Assembly (NCBI GenBank): GCA_950106755.1 | Contig: OX467082.1 | Span: 50,238,588 to 50,302,587 of the forward strand | Reading direction: 5' to 3' | DNA: 64,000 bases | From: Climacium dendroides | Lineage: Eukaryota; Streptophyta; Bryopsida; Hypnales; Climaciaceae | Notes under the pieces: generated by a model | Seen by the model: only the letters and a program-made list of their open reading frames with translations | What the model was told of the DNA's origin: nothing | The model's database searches: none | In this document: piece by piece, positions 43,158 to 55,793 of the stretch | How the letters are laid out: every line of letters begins with the position of its first letter | Position numbering within the stretch: the first letter of the stretch is position 1 | Position numbers and translations under genes: made by a program

Positions 43158-46100
43158 TCAAACATTGTATTTTCGAATCCAAGTATCAAGCTTGGGGCCT
43201 TCCAAGGTGAACCCTGGCACCGACGCGTACAAGTTGACGATGGCCTTCCACGCTGCATCCGTGGGATGAATGGTGTCAAACAGCACCGCCTTGCTGGGAT
43301 CCTCACACTCCGTGTACAGGGGCCTTCCTTCACTGTCGGTGTTGCCGCACACAAGAGGGTAAAGATTGGTACCGTTCCCATGGCAGCACGGTACAAGTGG
43401 GTCCACGAAACCTGAATACATGCGCCCCACGAAAGATCCATCAAGTGTGATCACCAACAGCAACGTCAAAACTAAATTTCAATTGTGTCAAGACCTTATT
43501 CATGGTTGGAAACAAGAGAATCGATACGTTTGACCGACTTTGAGATATACTTGGAACAAGAGGCTAGAATGATACTATGATGGATCATAGGTGAAACAAG
43601 TTTGAACAATCCTTACTGGGCAGGCCCTTCCAAAAAGACTTTTAAATTTTTCATACATTTTGACCAATCCTCCAGCGCATTGAATTGATTTCGATTTTAA
43701 TGAAGCGCTTTAGTAAAATTTACTGTGCGAAGGAGTCCACTTTCCGAGTCCAAAACTAATTGTGGGTTTGGCATTGAAGGGTGAAAGAGGGGCTTACCGT
43801 AGGTAGCTGGGTGCGAGATCAGTTCCTTGAAAGCTTTCGTCAGGTCAGCAATGACGACGCGCAGGCCGGACAGCTGCTGATTCAAGCCCTTCACCCGTTT
43901 GTGAAGCAACGAGTTGTGGAGCGAAGTCTGGTTGACAACGGAGGAGTTGGTGCTGCAGCCCGTGTACGCGAGCTCCATGATGGAGAGGGGAATGCACTCC
44001 ATGTAAGGCAGGTTGGATACCACGATGTGGCGAAGCCCAAGCGCGTTCAGGCGCACAATGGAGAGCGCAATTCCGTCCACCACCGACGCCACAAACGTAT
44101 TCAGCTCTTTGGTGAAGGGAGATTCCTTCAAAACCACAAGTACATCTCATGTCAATTAATAAATAAACAAATAAGCATCCACCAATGAAGGTAGGTAGAT
44201 TATAATTTATTGGACAACACTATTACATGTCATTTCTCATTATGTTAGTTGGTATAAAATGTAGTTTGATGACACTTTAATGGAAGTCTAGGGAGACTGA
44301 AAGGGAAATTTATTTTGCATCAATGTGTACGAGGATAATTTTGGGTGTTTCTACCTTGGTTCACTTACTTACATTTACTAACTTGGATTCAAATTACCAA
44401 TGGTGACATTTCCAACTTAAGTTGGTATAGTTGGATGATAGAATGTTACTCTCATTACCATGCTCTAAGGAGGTATCCATTAAATTAAATTAGTAATTTG
44501 GCCCCAAATAGTGCATGTTGAATTGTTCAACACTTCAACAGCTACACCCGCCTAATTCCGAAAGAAAAAACCACCATACTTGCATTGTGCACTTCAATTA
44601 AGCACTTTTAAAATTGCCGCTGACTTTAATGAAATGTTATGTAACTCCTTACTTTCAAAATTCCGCACTCCATCGAACACTTCTGAATCCATGTACACCC
44701 AACGAACCATTCCCCACTGAAAGCCTCCACCCTAGATTGCAATTCATTCCACACAGTCTGAACAACACAAAAGAAAAGCTTCGAGCCCTGAAGCTAGTTT
44801 ACTTACCTGGAACGGAGTTTCAGAGTTGCGAGAATCGTAGTCATTGACACCCACGCTAATGACCGCCACCGAGTTCCGGAGGTGCGGCCTAGTGAGAGTT
44901 CCGTTCGCCACTAAGGATTCCATGTTGTCCACTTGCTCATCCAGTGTGGTGATGCCGTAGGCATACGTGACGCCCGCGCCAGACACGGCAAAGTTGATCC
45001 CTTGCAGCGCTTGGGAAAGGTTCTGGCGGTGCAGGAACGGCGTTGGAGTCGGCAAATTGAACAACTTCGCTGCAGCAAACACACATTTTAACGTCAATTT
45101 TTTCAAATGCGAGGTATTCCAATATTGTGGCACCTTTCAGAACGCGAGTTCTGAAAGAGAAATCCATACCTACTGTGCATTTCTAGACCTTTATATACAT
45201 ATATGTCACAACTTTGGCGCTGGAATTGTGCCAATTGAACGATATTGACCATACAACAATCCACGTCCGAGGTGAACCAATCTTTTCGGGGAGCTACAGT
45301 GGTTTGAGATGAATCGTCTTCTTTGTTTCGAGACCAATTTCCAAGGGATTATAAATCTCTCTCGGGCTCATCTTGTTCACTTTGGGTTTGACAATGTGGT
45401 GCAGTTTTAGTTGAAGCATCGTTCATTGATGCTCGCAAATTGAGACAGGGCGGGTTAGAATTGAGATGGCCATAGCCAATCAACGCAACGTTGAAACTAC
45501 GACGGAGTTCGAATTCACTGGTCACTCTCCTCTTTCTAGTCTCGATTCATTTCTAAGCCAACACTTTTCATGCTTTGCCCTTGGAATCATCATCCCACAA
45601 TTATGGCGTCTTCATTAATTTGATGAAACCCGAAGCCTTGTTGTGCGAAAACACATCGGGGACAGATTTAGAATCGTGAACCTCCGTTACAGGATGACTC
45701 TAATCGAGCTTACAGCACCCGCCCAGAGGAGAGGGGGGGTGTTGTCCCGATTCTACTAACCAACACATCCTCGAGCACATCCTTTGCTAAGTGCACTGAT
45801 TTGCATTCCACGCAATTTAACGCTATCTACCTAATACATAGCTGAGGAATTGCTATAACAGAGAAAAAATTCACGACCGTTTTCGGGACTCACTTGAAGA
45901 ACACGAGACTGGTTGGTTCAAGATCAAAGCAGCACAGCATATATACAAGAAGCATAATGAATGCGGGGAGCTTACCAAAGTAGTCAGCTTGGTTGCGGCC
46001 ATCGGACCATCGGTGGTCGAAGAATCCAGGCCAAGTGCTTCCATACGGCAAGTTCAACAGCTGAGGCGAGTTTCCAGTGTCCAAGTAGGAATCCCCGAAC

Positions 46101-46325
46101 ACGTACATTCCTACCGCCCCATCCACTGCGCCTGTCCAAAGCAAACACGCACAAATGATTGAGTGATTAAACATATGATCAGACATAGGATTGACCAACG
46201 ATTTCTTCGTATGCCATATCGGGCTAAGTTGATGAGGGAGACCCCATATCGAGCTTACCAATATTAAAGACTCCAATCACCACCATAGCCAGAAGGGCGC
46301 CATACCAAATGCCTTGGAGCTTCAT
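43158..46325 (-). CDS. GDSL esterase/lipase (SGNH hydrolase), five exons
   Basis: GDSL enzymes are usually secreted serine hydrolases acting on acyl or acetyl esters of lipids or cell-wall polymers; the substrate here is unknown. Exons on the minus strand are 46325-46259, 46131-45976, 45069-44807, 44125-43798 and 43411-43158. All are GT-AG and in frame, giving 355 residues, the usual size. An N-terminal hydrophobic stretch (residues about 6-22) looks like a signal peptide. Block I is YVFGDSYLDTGNS with nucleophile Ser37. Block II is INFAVSGAGVTYAYG (Gly105/107). Block III is SVGVNDY with Asn150. Block V is FDTIHPTDAAW with Asp317 and His320. The catalytic set is therefore complete. The PCC motif typical of plant members is present (VPCCHGNGT). 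The spacing of introns fits the plant five-exon GDSL layout. Confidence 0.94.
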
Positions 46326-47904
46326 CTTCACCCTAGATCACAAGAGATGGCCTGAAAATAAACAAACAAATTCACAGTACTCAAAGCAGCTCGCGAGCTC
46401 TGCCTCTTCGATGGAACACCACTGAGAACAATCACGTAGCCCGGCAATAACTGAAGTTGAAATTTCCAGTTAATTGTTTCCTTTGAAGTTACTAGGGTTC
46501 AATGAAGTTACTGCTCCAGAAGATGGGCATGTGCAGTTATTGCCGACGCTAACACGTATGCAGACGCTGGCACTCAGTTGTAGGAGAATTCAGTCTGTTA
46601 TCTCTGAGCTAGTGAAAGGCAGTTGTCCACTGAAGGTTTGTGAAGGCACTTGCACATGGATTGCCAACGACGTAGACCAATAAGTTGTGTTTTGCGACGA
46701 AGTGGGGATTTGAGAATGTGGAATCGGCCTGAGCCTCGTGGCTCAGGTGTGTCAGACGTGTTCAACAGGCTTTGCTCACTTTCAACATGGACGTCAACTT
46801 GGACTTACATATGTACTCAAATCCACCACAGAAAAGTCCAAAGAATAACACCAGAATAAGCATATATATTCATCCTCAAGGTCTCTATATAATGGAAACC
46901 AATTCTATAATTAGCTTATCACATGCAAATATAGTCATAATGCTATTAATAGATGTTGTTGAGCCTTTCAAAGTATTTCCTACGGATGATTCTATTTTTA
47001 TCCTTCCAAAATTAGGAGTTGTAATGCTTGGCATTGTATCATTGGGTTTATTTTGAGATTTTACTTTTTGAGCAAAGTAAAGCAAGTGTTATGAGTGGTC
47101 ATGTGAATGAAGAATTTGTTGGGGGTAGTTTCACATGAATGGACAATAAAATTTAAGCGTTGAAATATTTTTTACTTGCATCTCCATGACAATTTTATTT
47201 TTAAATAATCAATATCAATGGAAAAATCTTTTAATTAGTTTTGGAAATTTCATAAAACTTTGAAAGAAAAAGTTGTAAAAGTGTAAGACTTGTTTTCATA
47301 TTGATTGACTTCATGACATTGCAAAACAAAAATTGAATGTCACCCTTGCTGGCTCACATTTGTTTCACTTTCATTGAAACTTAAAATCTTTTTATAGTAG
47401 CTTTATAATGTTGTGAAACAAAAATTGGTAGCCTACCTTGTTCAAATTTGTTTAACATTTTCTTGGAACTTAACCTTGAAACATTGCACCAACCTAAAAA
47501 TGACCAACAAATAACTTTCAAGATTACTGTAGAGATGAAGAATGCACCCATTGGTTTATAAATCAGATTATTTTGTGTGAAGTACCTTGGTAATAGGTCT
47601 TGTCTTTTCATGGCTAAAATCAATGTCATCCTTAATAACATGGATTGTTTATTTGTCAGAACTAGTTTTCTAGAATCATTGTCATTGGTGTAGTATGTAC
47701 TCATTGGTTGTCAATTGTTGTAAACCCTATTGAAAAGAAATTGTGAGGACTACTACATTTTTAGAGTCAAAGGCTTGATTGAATTTGTTGAACAATTGGT
47801 ATATAACATTTGTTTGTGAAATGATAGTGTGTTTCTTGATCCAATTGAAGTATTATATGGTTGTTGCCTTCTAGAGTAATGAGCATTTAATCTTATATCA
47901 ATCA
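46326..47904. other. GDSL upstream region, then AT-rich spacer
   Basis: The first several hundred bases upstream of 46325 are GC-richer and should hold the GDSL promoter. From about 46860 the sequence is AT-rich. No additional gene recognised. Confidence 0.35.
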
Positions 47905-48056
47905 CTAGAAGAAAATTGTGTTGAAATCAAGACATTCATTTCTATATGATGTTTTTCTATTTCTAATGCAAAATTTTGCATTGAAAACATGAAATTTTGC
48001 CCTAAAAACAAAAAAACATCATGTAGATTATGTTGACTTCAACATAGTTTTCTTCC
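47905..48056. mobile_element. Foldback MITE, relative of 23203-23349
   Basis: Ends CTAGAAGAAAATTGTGTTGA and the complement ...TTCAACATAGTTTTCTTC match the hairpin at 23203-23349. The loop carries a second inverted pair (TGCAAAATTTTGCA). It is more diverged than the first copy. Confidence 0.65.
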
Positions 48057-48789
48057 ATTGAATGCACATTATTGCAATATTCAATTTGTGGTGAAGTGTT
48101 GCTTTATTAGTTTTATTTTTAAGGTTGGCCTTTGATGGTTTCCTTGATGTAACAACATATAGGTTGTACAAGAATTTGCAAGGATTTATTTACAAAAGAA
48201 AGGGGACTACATGTAAACTTATCTTTTTGTTCTTGGATGTGAGTGGAGTATCCCATCCTTTTTCCACTTGGACTATGATCTTGGTGTTGGTTTTAAGTAC
48301 ATGTGTGAATAAAGATTCTCCTTCCTTCTAATAAAGCAATGTTATCAATGTGTGGGTTTTGTAACTTGACCTTGATGAAACCAAAGAAAGCATTGTTTGG
48401 TCTTCTAATCATAACAATGATGGGGCAATCCGGGTCCTATCTTAGTGGAATGATCCCGCCATGTCATTTTTGGAAGAATTTTTTTTTAAATTTCAACTTT
48501 TTTTGGCATTTTAAGAACTTTTTTTTTGAAATTTTTTTTCCCTGACAATTGGTCATTCCCTCACTGTAGGGGGAACAACGAGGGAACAGGCCTGAAATGT
48601 CTTCTAATGAATTAATCTATTTCAAATGTTAACATTCCTCTTGTAACGACGTTTGCATCTAAATGAGTGTCCTTGTATATAGACATCCGTGCATGAATAG
48701 CTAACATATCATGAACAAAGAAGACAAGGATTATTAAAAACGTTGTGTGAAGTCTATGATCCTATAAAATAGGAGGCTTGAAAACCACT
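48057..48789. other. AT-rich spacer; no gene seen
   Basis: Short frames only; a T-rich homopolymer cluster at 48478-48540. Confidence 0.35.
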
Positions 48790-49119
48790 TGAGCATTGTG
48801 AATTGTCCCCTATAAATTAAGTTTGTAATGGACATGAGGGGGGCCTTAAATTGACCTCTATAGTCATAGATTGAGGAACAAATATTATTTATTGCAAGGG
48901 CCAATCATTCTCCTTGCTTTCCCCATGTTTCTTTACAAGTTGTAAGTAAATGGTTTATGGAAGACCTAAGGTCATATTGAAAATAGGTGTCTCTAACACA
49001 ACTCATTTGAAAATTCATAAATAATTTGATAATGCTTCAAAAAATATGAAACCACTTGTGTTACATTCTACATCTATTTCTCTTTTGTCTGAAAAATGAG
49101 CTCAAAATTTTCCTGTCCA
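48790..49119 (+). repeat. Dispersed repeat C/D, copy 3
   Basis: Co-linear with 12181-12480, sharing TTATTTATTGCAAGGGCCAA, GGAAGACCTAAGGTCA and AAAAATATGAAACCACTTG. It is cut off exactly where the TIR element at 49120 begins. Confidence 0.65.
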
Positions 49120-50098
49120 TTAACCCTAGAAGGCCCAAGGCCATTTTGGGTATGAAAACATCCTTGCTTTTCAAGCCTTATAAGTCTATATCTCACTAAG
49201 GTATGAAAATCTTAACCATACAATCTTATAGTGTACATATTGTAAATGATGTGGATCAAATTTGGGATCATTTGACCGCACGGATTGAAAGATTATAATG
49301 TTTTAGTGTTGAAAAAAGATGCTGAAATTTTCCTGAAAACACATTTGGAGGTGAAATTTGATTTCTAAACCTACTCACATGAAATTTTTTAAAACTAAAC
49401 TGTGCTTTCAAATCAACATACAAACTCAATGGTGGGAAAAAATTCATGAAAGTGTCTCATTGTGTTTGCAAAATGACTTTGAAATGTCAAAAAAATAGCC
49501 AAAAAGGGTGCAAAAAACACATCTAAGGCTGAACCTACTTCTACTAAAATGCTTCTTAGTCACTCGTTACTTCTTTGATTAACACAAAATTTTAGCCACA
49601 CAAACTAGGCAAGTATGTGCAACTTTCCCCCCCAAAAGTTTTGAAAATGGACACAGTATGAAGAAGTAACAAGCCGCCGAAGTGCATACTAACCAAAAAA
49701 TGTTAAGGTTTTAAACTTCGAATTGCTTCCAAGCATTCAAAACAACGTGGATTGCTATGAAAATTTTACCACAATAACTAGACTTCTAGAGGAACAAAAT
49801 CCAACAAATTTTTATTGAAAATAAACATTGGATGAAGGAGATACAAGCCTTCAAAGTTGCAGCCATGACAATGCAGTGTGATGAACTCAAACTGAACCTG
49901 TAAACTTTGAATGGATTTCACAAACTCAATTTGTCTTGGATTGATCTGAAAATTCTACTACACAAACTAGACTAGTATGCGCAACTTTTCCAACAAGTTT
50001 TACTAAATTTGGTCATTGGATGCAAAAGTTACAGCACTTTGAATTGTACTTCCAAATTATGAACGTCCAGAATCTGTCCCCTTGGGCGGTCTAAGTTA
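49120..50098. mobile_element. TIR element, about 0.98 kb, with TTA flanks
   Basis: Left end TTAACCCTAGAAGGCCCAAG. The right end read inward from the other strand is TTAACTTAGACCGCCCAAGG. TTA borders at 49120-49122 and 50096-50098 suggest a PIF/Harbinger-type non-autonomous element. The interior contains two similar halves (repeated ATTTTACCACA/ATTCTACTACA...AACTAGACT blocks near 49766 and 49952). No transposase is seen. Confidence 0.6.
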
Positions 50099-51589
50099 AA
50101 AACCATGTTTTCGAGCCTCCACCGTCACTTCCTGGACTCCAGTCTCCTCCAGCTCAAGTCAGGTCCCCCTGTACTGTACAATGGCTGCTGCATTGCTGAA
50201 ATGAGATAAGCTTACTGTAATAGATGAGGGAGAAGTCAGTCGGTGGAATTCTAAGCTTATAACAACAAGTGGTGTATGTGATTTGTAAGCTTCAGTTACG
50301 CATGAATGTGCCAGCATCGAATATTCCCCAAACTAGAAGTTATGCCTTCCAAATATTCTTCATAAGAGAAAACTCAGCAAATCCAAGGACTGTCACAGTG
50401 TCATGTATTTTGGCAGTCTTTGCTACTTTCTATTGATTGAAATTGTAGTCATGAAAATGATCTTTTTTGAATTTAACCCAATTATGAAATGAAGCTTATG
50501 AAGTCTTGCTTTCACTCCAAGTTGAAACCGTTTTGAAGAATCCTAAAATTGAATATTATTTTCTTTGAAGTGGGGGCCTATTATTGTGGAATGGAATGTT
50601 AATTTTCTAATTGTAGATTGATACAATAAGTATTTTACAATGTGTTGTTCTACTTATTGTGTTGTAAAAATTTCAAGCATATTTCATATGTGATATATGA
50701 ATTTTTTTCACTTTTTCATTCAAAAGTTTGCAATAGTTATAAACTTTTGCCAAAACATTGAACTTGTAATGACTTTTAGTAGTCACTAAGATTTATCTCT
50801 AGTAGCAAGCTTTAGATGGCATAACTTCTAGTTTGGACATTTGATTGACAACAAAGCATGTTGCAAGAAAGTGAATACATCTTTTACATTAGAGTGCAAT
50901 TGTACAAGAGATATGTTGTTAGAAAGTGAATACATTTGTAGAAGAAATATTTTTGTACATGAATATAGGAAGAAGACAATTCAATGTGATTAGATTGTGG
51001 TTTCAAAAAATGTACAAGTTGAATAAAAGTGATTTAGGATAAGAAGTTACCTAGGGACCATGCACTTCATGACTTTTAAGGTATGTCTGCTAAATCAAAA
51101 TTTTGAAAAGATTTTGAACTTATCCAAGTTTTCCATCATTTCTTGGAGGAGAAGGTCCTTTTAAGGTAACTCTGTTATGCCCAATTTTTGAAAAGATCCA
51201 TACCAATCTCATTTCACCTACAAATGTACAGAGTTTCCCATTATTCATTTGAATAAAAACTGCCCTTAAACCTTGAATCACTCCGTCGTCCACATGCATT
51301 GTGGACTACGTCAGATTCAACAGCTCACTCCTAATAGAAGGTCGTATAAGTGTTTTTTATCCATCCATTTTTTGTGAACTCCAAGAGTAAGTTCTGCTTT
51401 CTTTGATGAAGCAATTAATTGAGGTGTTGTATTACACAAAGATTCTCTGATGGTGCACAATGCTGAAATACATCAAGATTTCATGAAATCTTTGCGTGCC
51501 CTGTTTGATTGATGAGTAAGAAATGTGAGTAAAAAGGAGTCATGTATGACAAGCAAAGGGAATGGGGATGAACGATCAGTAAGGTAACA
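50099..51589. other. Spacer; no gene seen
   Basis: Starts with about 250 bp of moderate GC, then AT-rich. No coding frame recognised. Confidence 0.35.
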
Positions 51590-51840
51590 GCTTCTTGGAA
51601 TATTTTTCAGTAAGTTTTCCTTGAAAAACAAGTGGAATTGGCATCTAACCCAAGTTGTTTCATATTTTTTGGAGCTGTGTGGAATTAGTTACAAAATCTT
51701 GAAGTTGAAATGACATGGGGCTCTAAAATTGCCCACCTCCTAAAATGTACAACGTTTGTACATTGTTGAAGTCTATGAAAAAGCAACATACACACAGAGT
51801 GTACATTTTGAGGATGTGGGTGGTTGTAGAGCTTGTGTGA
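51590..51840 (-). repeat. Dispersed repeat C/D, copy 4 (inverted)
   Basis: Reverse complement of the core seen at 13000-13085: AAGTGGAATTGGCATCTAAC, CCAAGTTGTTTCATATTTTT. It is followed by an inverted pair AAAATGTACAACG and GTGTACATTTTGAGG at 51745-51820. Confidence 0.65.
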
Positions 51841-51889
51841 TTTCAGGGCCTGTCACCTTACGTTATCCTCAATGTTGAAAGACAATCTG

Positions 51890-52760
51890 TGCACAATTGG
51901 ACACATTTTTGTTTTATTGAAAGAGCATGCAGATCGAGGATGGTACATCATTCGTAGAACCAGCTGCCGCTGAAGAATTAAGCGTAGATCCACTCTCTCG
52001 ATCATTTCTGAGAAAAGAACTTGAAATTAGCTGTGAGGAGGATTCCTTCACAATGAGAACCAAGACACTTGTAGTAGCCACAACCTTGGTTGCCATTGCT
52101 TGAAGAATGGTTGGGGAGTGCCTTCACCGCTACAGCTCTCTGTCTATCGAATGACAGACATCCGGCCCGCAACACTACTATAGCTATGCGCCTCACGGCA
52201 CTCCGGTACGTAGGGTTTAGGTTCTCCTTGTTCGTTGCCCTCTGAGTTATGCAGATGTAGTTCATCTCGCCAGACAAGGGTCGCTCAGCGGTTCTTCCAG
52301 TGCCATCCCCAAGGTCGCCGTTGCTGAAGACTACCCCTGAGAAACTGAAGTTGCTTCCACCTGCCCTGGACAGATATGCAGTTCTCTGCAACAATTGCTC
52401 TAGGCTCGACATGTTGACGGCACAAGGTAGCCCACAGCCATTCAGAGAAACCAAAGGAAGTGCAAACGGCTTAATTAATTCTCCGTAACAGAGATTAGTG
52501 CATACCTTATTATTCTTTGATGGCGCGCCGGTGGGGTTCATTACCGGACTAGAAACTTCGATCGGGAGGGCAGGCCAAGAGCAGGTTATGTTCCGAGCAT
52601 CGATGCTTTCCTTGGCAGCATGTCACCGCAGCAATTTGGGTCAACCAGGCAGCAGCATTTGTCCTTGAATACATGAAACTCTTGTTACCAGTTCCAATTC
52701 TACAATTTGATAAGGTAGAAACATCTAAAACTGTCCTTATCTCCATTCCTGTACTCTAGA
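51890..52760 (-). other. GC-richer island with uncertain minus-strand open frames
   Basis: About 850 bp with GC higher than its surroundings. Minus-strand frames at 52096-51914 (60 codons, hydrophobic start MATKVVATTSVLVLIV), 52541-52002 (179 codons) and 52746-52549 (65 codons, ending in CCQGKHRCSEHNLLLACPP) overlap or abut. None matches a family I know. It could be a lineage-specific gene with introns, a decayed gene or a non-coding transcript; I do not assign a coding region. Confidence 0.3.
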
Positions 52761-53796
52761 CTGTGACTAAATCTGTTCCTAACCATTTATTTAGGTGTCA
52801 TACAAATGTTTGATTCTAATTCGCTGATGCAGTTGTAAGACATGTATTTAATTTTCACTCGTTGACACTTAATTTCGGTTGTAGGTGCACCTAAGGGACT
52901 ATTTTAGTGGTTTAAGAAGCACACTTTGAAAATATATAGAAATTACATACTATATCCAAAAAATCTAATTTTTTTTAATATTCATGATTTTCACTCGTTA
53001 ATACTACAAAAATATTATTTTTTTTAAAAATGACTCCAACTATGCTAAATTGCTTGAACTGACGATTTTGGGTGTTTCTACCTTAAGCACTAGTTTGGGG
53101 ACAAATTCTTATTAGTGTGCATGCACATGCTCAGGTATCCATGATATCCCCAAAATTTGAGATTTTAAGAAGAGAGACAAAAGAGACAATAACTTGTTAA
53201 TTTCTTTTTTTAGATTTACCAATAAAATAAATAACAAAGAATACGGACCGGTGAAGTTGGAAGACCTTGCCACAAACAAACTCTTGAGAAAACCCATCAT
53301 CTCTCTCATGGCTTGGGAAATAAAAGTGAACATATACAATTAGGTTTAATAATCTTATAAAATACCTAGTATTTTTTGTCTTGCATTATTAACACTCAAT
53401 TCTTACACATTCCCAATCAAACAATGTTGGAGTGACAATGTCCAAACTTTGTAAAATAGATATTTCTATATTTTAACTAGATTTTGGCAAAATAATTGTA
53501 CCATCATGCTCAAATGTACAAAATTAGTTATAGCATGAGGGTGGTGAAACTTTTTTGGAGATGCTTGTTGAAGGAAAGATGTGCATGGTGGATGTTTCCT
53601 ATATATCTATACAATCAAAGTTGAAAAATTCAATACCAATGATTGTCAATCAATTATCATTTGGTACCATGATTATGGAGCCTATAAGGATAGGCTAGTC
53701 ACTAGGAAAATCATCCATTTTGATAAAATGTAAATCATCTACTTAAAAAACAACCCAAACATTCATTAGAGGTTAAATTATTGCACAAGACCTTCC
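52761..53796. other. AT-rich spacer; no gene seen
   Basis: No recognisable coding sequence or structured repeat noted. Confidence 0.35.
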
Positions 53797-53923
53797 TTTT
53801 TGCACTAAATTCCAAAGATGAACATATGTACTTTTGTTTATATAGAGGGAAAGGAAACTGATTTTTGCATAAAATTCCAAGGATGAACATATGCATTTCT
53901 ATCTTATATAGAGGGAAAGGAAA
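53797..53923. repeat. Tandem duplication, about 64 bp x 2
   Basis: TTTTTGCACTAAATTCCAAA...TATATAGAGGGAAAGGAAA is followed immediately by TTTTTGCATAAAATTCCAAG...TATATAGAGGGAAAGGAAA. Confidence 0.75.
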
Positions 53924-53949
53924 ATAAAATATCATACCTTCTTTATTGG

Positions 53950-54203
53950 GTTAAATGAAACAATTCACCCAAAATGGAGTTTTGTTTTTTTAGAGTGAAA
54001 ATTTGGTATGTTTGATTGGAATTGTATTCGAAAGATTTGAATGTTAATCATTCAAGACAAAGAATGCCAATTGTATTCTATATTATGCAAAATTCTTTGA
54101 GTGGCACAAGGTTGAATGAAACAATTCATCAAAAATGGAGTTTTGTTTTTTTGAAACTAAAATTTGGTGTACTTAATTGGGATTGCAAGAGAATTGAATG
54201 TTA
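53950..54203. repeat. Direct repeat pair, about 95 bp each
   Basis: GTTAAATGAAACAATTCACC...GGAGTTTTGTTTTTTT...GAATGTTAATC at 53950-54050 recurs at 54111-54207. The second copy runs into the left end of repeat A copy 5. Confidence 0.65.
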
Positions 54204-54660
54204 ATCCCTAAAAGGCTAGCATGTATTTTTTGGCAATATAGAAATTTTGGGCAAGTATGCCTGACTGGAAACTTACATATTTTAGGATGAAAGTGGGGAA
54301 GCGGGGACAAGGAATTTTAGTTCAATAGAAAGTGGGGACAAGGAATGTCTTTTGTATGCACTAAATTTCATGACATTTGAAAATATGAGTAAAAAATTAT
54401 GGCCTAATATGTTATTTTTTTGTAAATGGATAGTCTGGGCAGAAAAAAAAATCACTTTTTTCAAAAATAAAAATTTGAAATTGGTTTTCTAGAATTAATA
54501 TATGTATGTAGAAAGCTTTAAATTATTCCATTTTGATCAATGAGTCAAAAGTTATAAGGAGTTTTAGTTTATGGGTAGTTATGGATTCTCTACTCTAAAA
54601 TAAACTTTGAAGTCCTTCATTTTATTCAATTTTTAATGTTTTTGAAATGACAATTTTAAA
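54201..54660. mobile_element. Repeat A copy 5 (left part only)
   Basis: Left end TTAATCCCTAAAAGGCTAGC with TATTTTTTGGCAATATAG, then blocks such as TTTGAAATTGGTTTTCTAGA and CTCTAAAATAAACTTTGAAG that occur in copies 1 and 2. The right terminus was not found, so it is probably truncated. Confidence 0.55.
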
Positions 54661-55289
54661 GCATTTTGTAAAAACTGATATTAATTGCAACAACTATATT
54701 ATTTTTATATATGCGTACTTTTGTGAGCTTTGAGCTTTCATGATTTCAATTGAAGCAATTTTGGATTCCACAACAATTAAGTTGTTTACAAAATTATTGA
54801 GATTTATAAGTTTTTATTTTATTTTCTTCAATTTGGGTTGCCATTTTTTGTAACAATGGAGTCAAATTTCTAATGCATTCTAATGTATGTGTATCTTTTA
54901 TAGTATTTACCATTGCATATGTTTCATTCATCATTCAATAAATTCTATTGTACATTTCAATACATGCTTACTTATAAAAAAATTATATGAAGATTTTAGT
55001 GATTTTTATTTGAAGATTTATTGAAATTTTTGTTTTGCATTCTATCTAATACATAAAAAAATTTATAAAATTTTAATGATGAATGCATAGCATAGCAAGC
55101 GCCAACTGCTAGTAAAATGATAAAATAGAGAGCATTTAGAATAACAAATAGGCTTATTAGTATAATAGGCTACCAACTCTCTCTCCATACAATGACGAAC
55201 AAAACTAACTACATTGCTCAAGAAGCCAACTTCCATTGAAATGTGCATTCAAAAGCAAATAGATTCATGTGCATGTGTATAGAGCTATT
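54661..55289. other. AT-rich spacer; no gene seen
   Basis: Nothing beyond simple AT-rich sequence. Confidence 0.35.
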
Positions 55290-55793
55290 TAGACTAGATA
55301 GCCAACTTCTCCAATGGCTTGTTTATCTTCATCTCATCACTGAAGGAAACACTTTCCCAATCATGAATGTTTCAATTTGCATACCTTCGAGGAAACCTCA
55401 ACTCTGCCACAACATGTCTTCATGGCAAAAGCAGCTTCATATGCAGCCAAACCTTCCCCTCTCAAAGCATGCCTCACAATTATGTGAGACATTCCTGCAC
55501 CTAATTCTTTTCGAAAGTTTTGTTGTTGTCTTCGATGCAATTCCAAGACGACATTCCGTGAGCAGGTCATACAACGCCACCTCTCTCTCGCACTAAGATG
55601 TCTTGGTCGCCCTCGTCTCGCTTCTCAAGCTCCTCTTACTCAGGTGAGCTACCCAAAATCGAGTCATGCCAACTGCAGCTGCGATTTTCCGTGTTGAATC
55701 GCCACTTGAGAGTTGCCCCAGTGCATGGAGCTTTTGCAATTCAGATGACCGACGCATACGAGAACAATTGAAAAAATGTTCACCACTACACAA
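55290..55793 (-). pseudogene. Tc1-like transposase relic 2 (N-terminal half)
   Basis: The minus-strand reading opens with a helix-turn-helix typical of Tc1-like transposases: LSSGDSTRKIAAAVGMTRFW near 55710-55650. After frameshifts comes a second DNA-binding part, MSHIIVRHALRGEGLAAYEA near 55490-55430. Then follows the start of the catalytic core, DWESVSFSDEMKIN near 55360-55325, where the first catalytic Asp (SDE) is kept. The rest of the core is missing. Wording differs from relic 1 (SDE versus WTNESTFEIG), so it is a different lineage. The GC content is higher than relic 1, suggesting a younger insertion. Confidence 0.75.
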
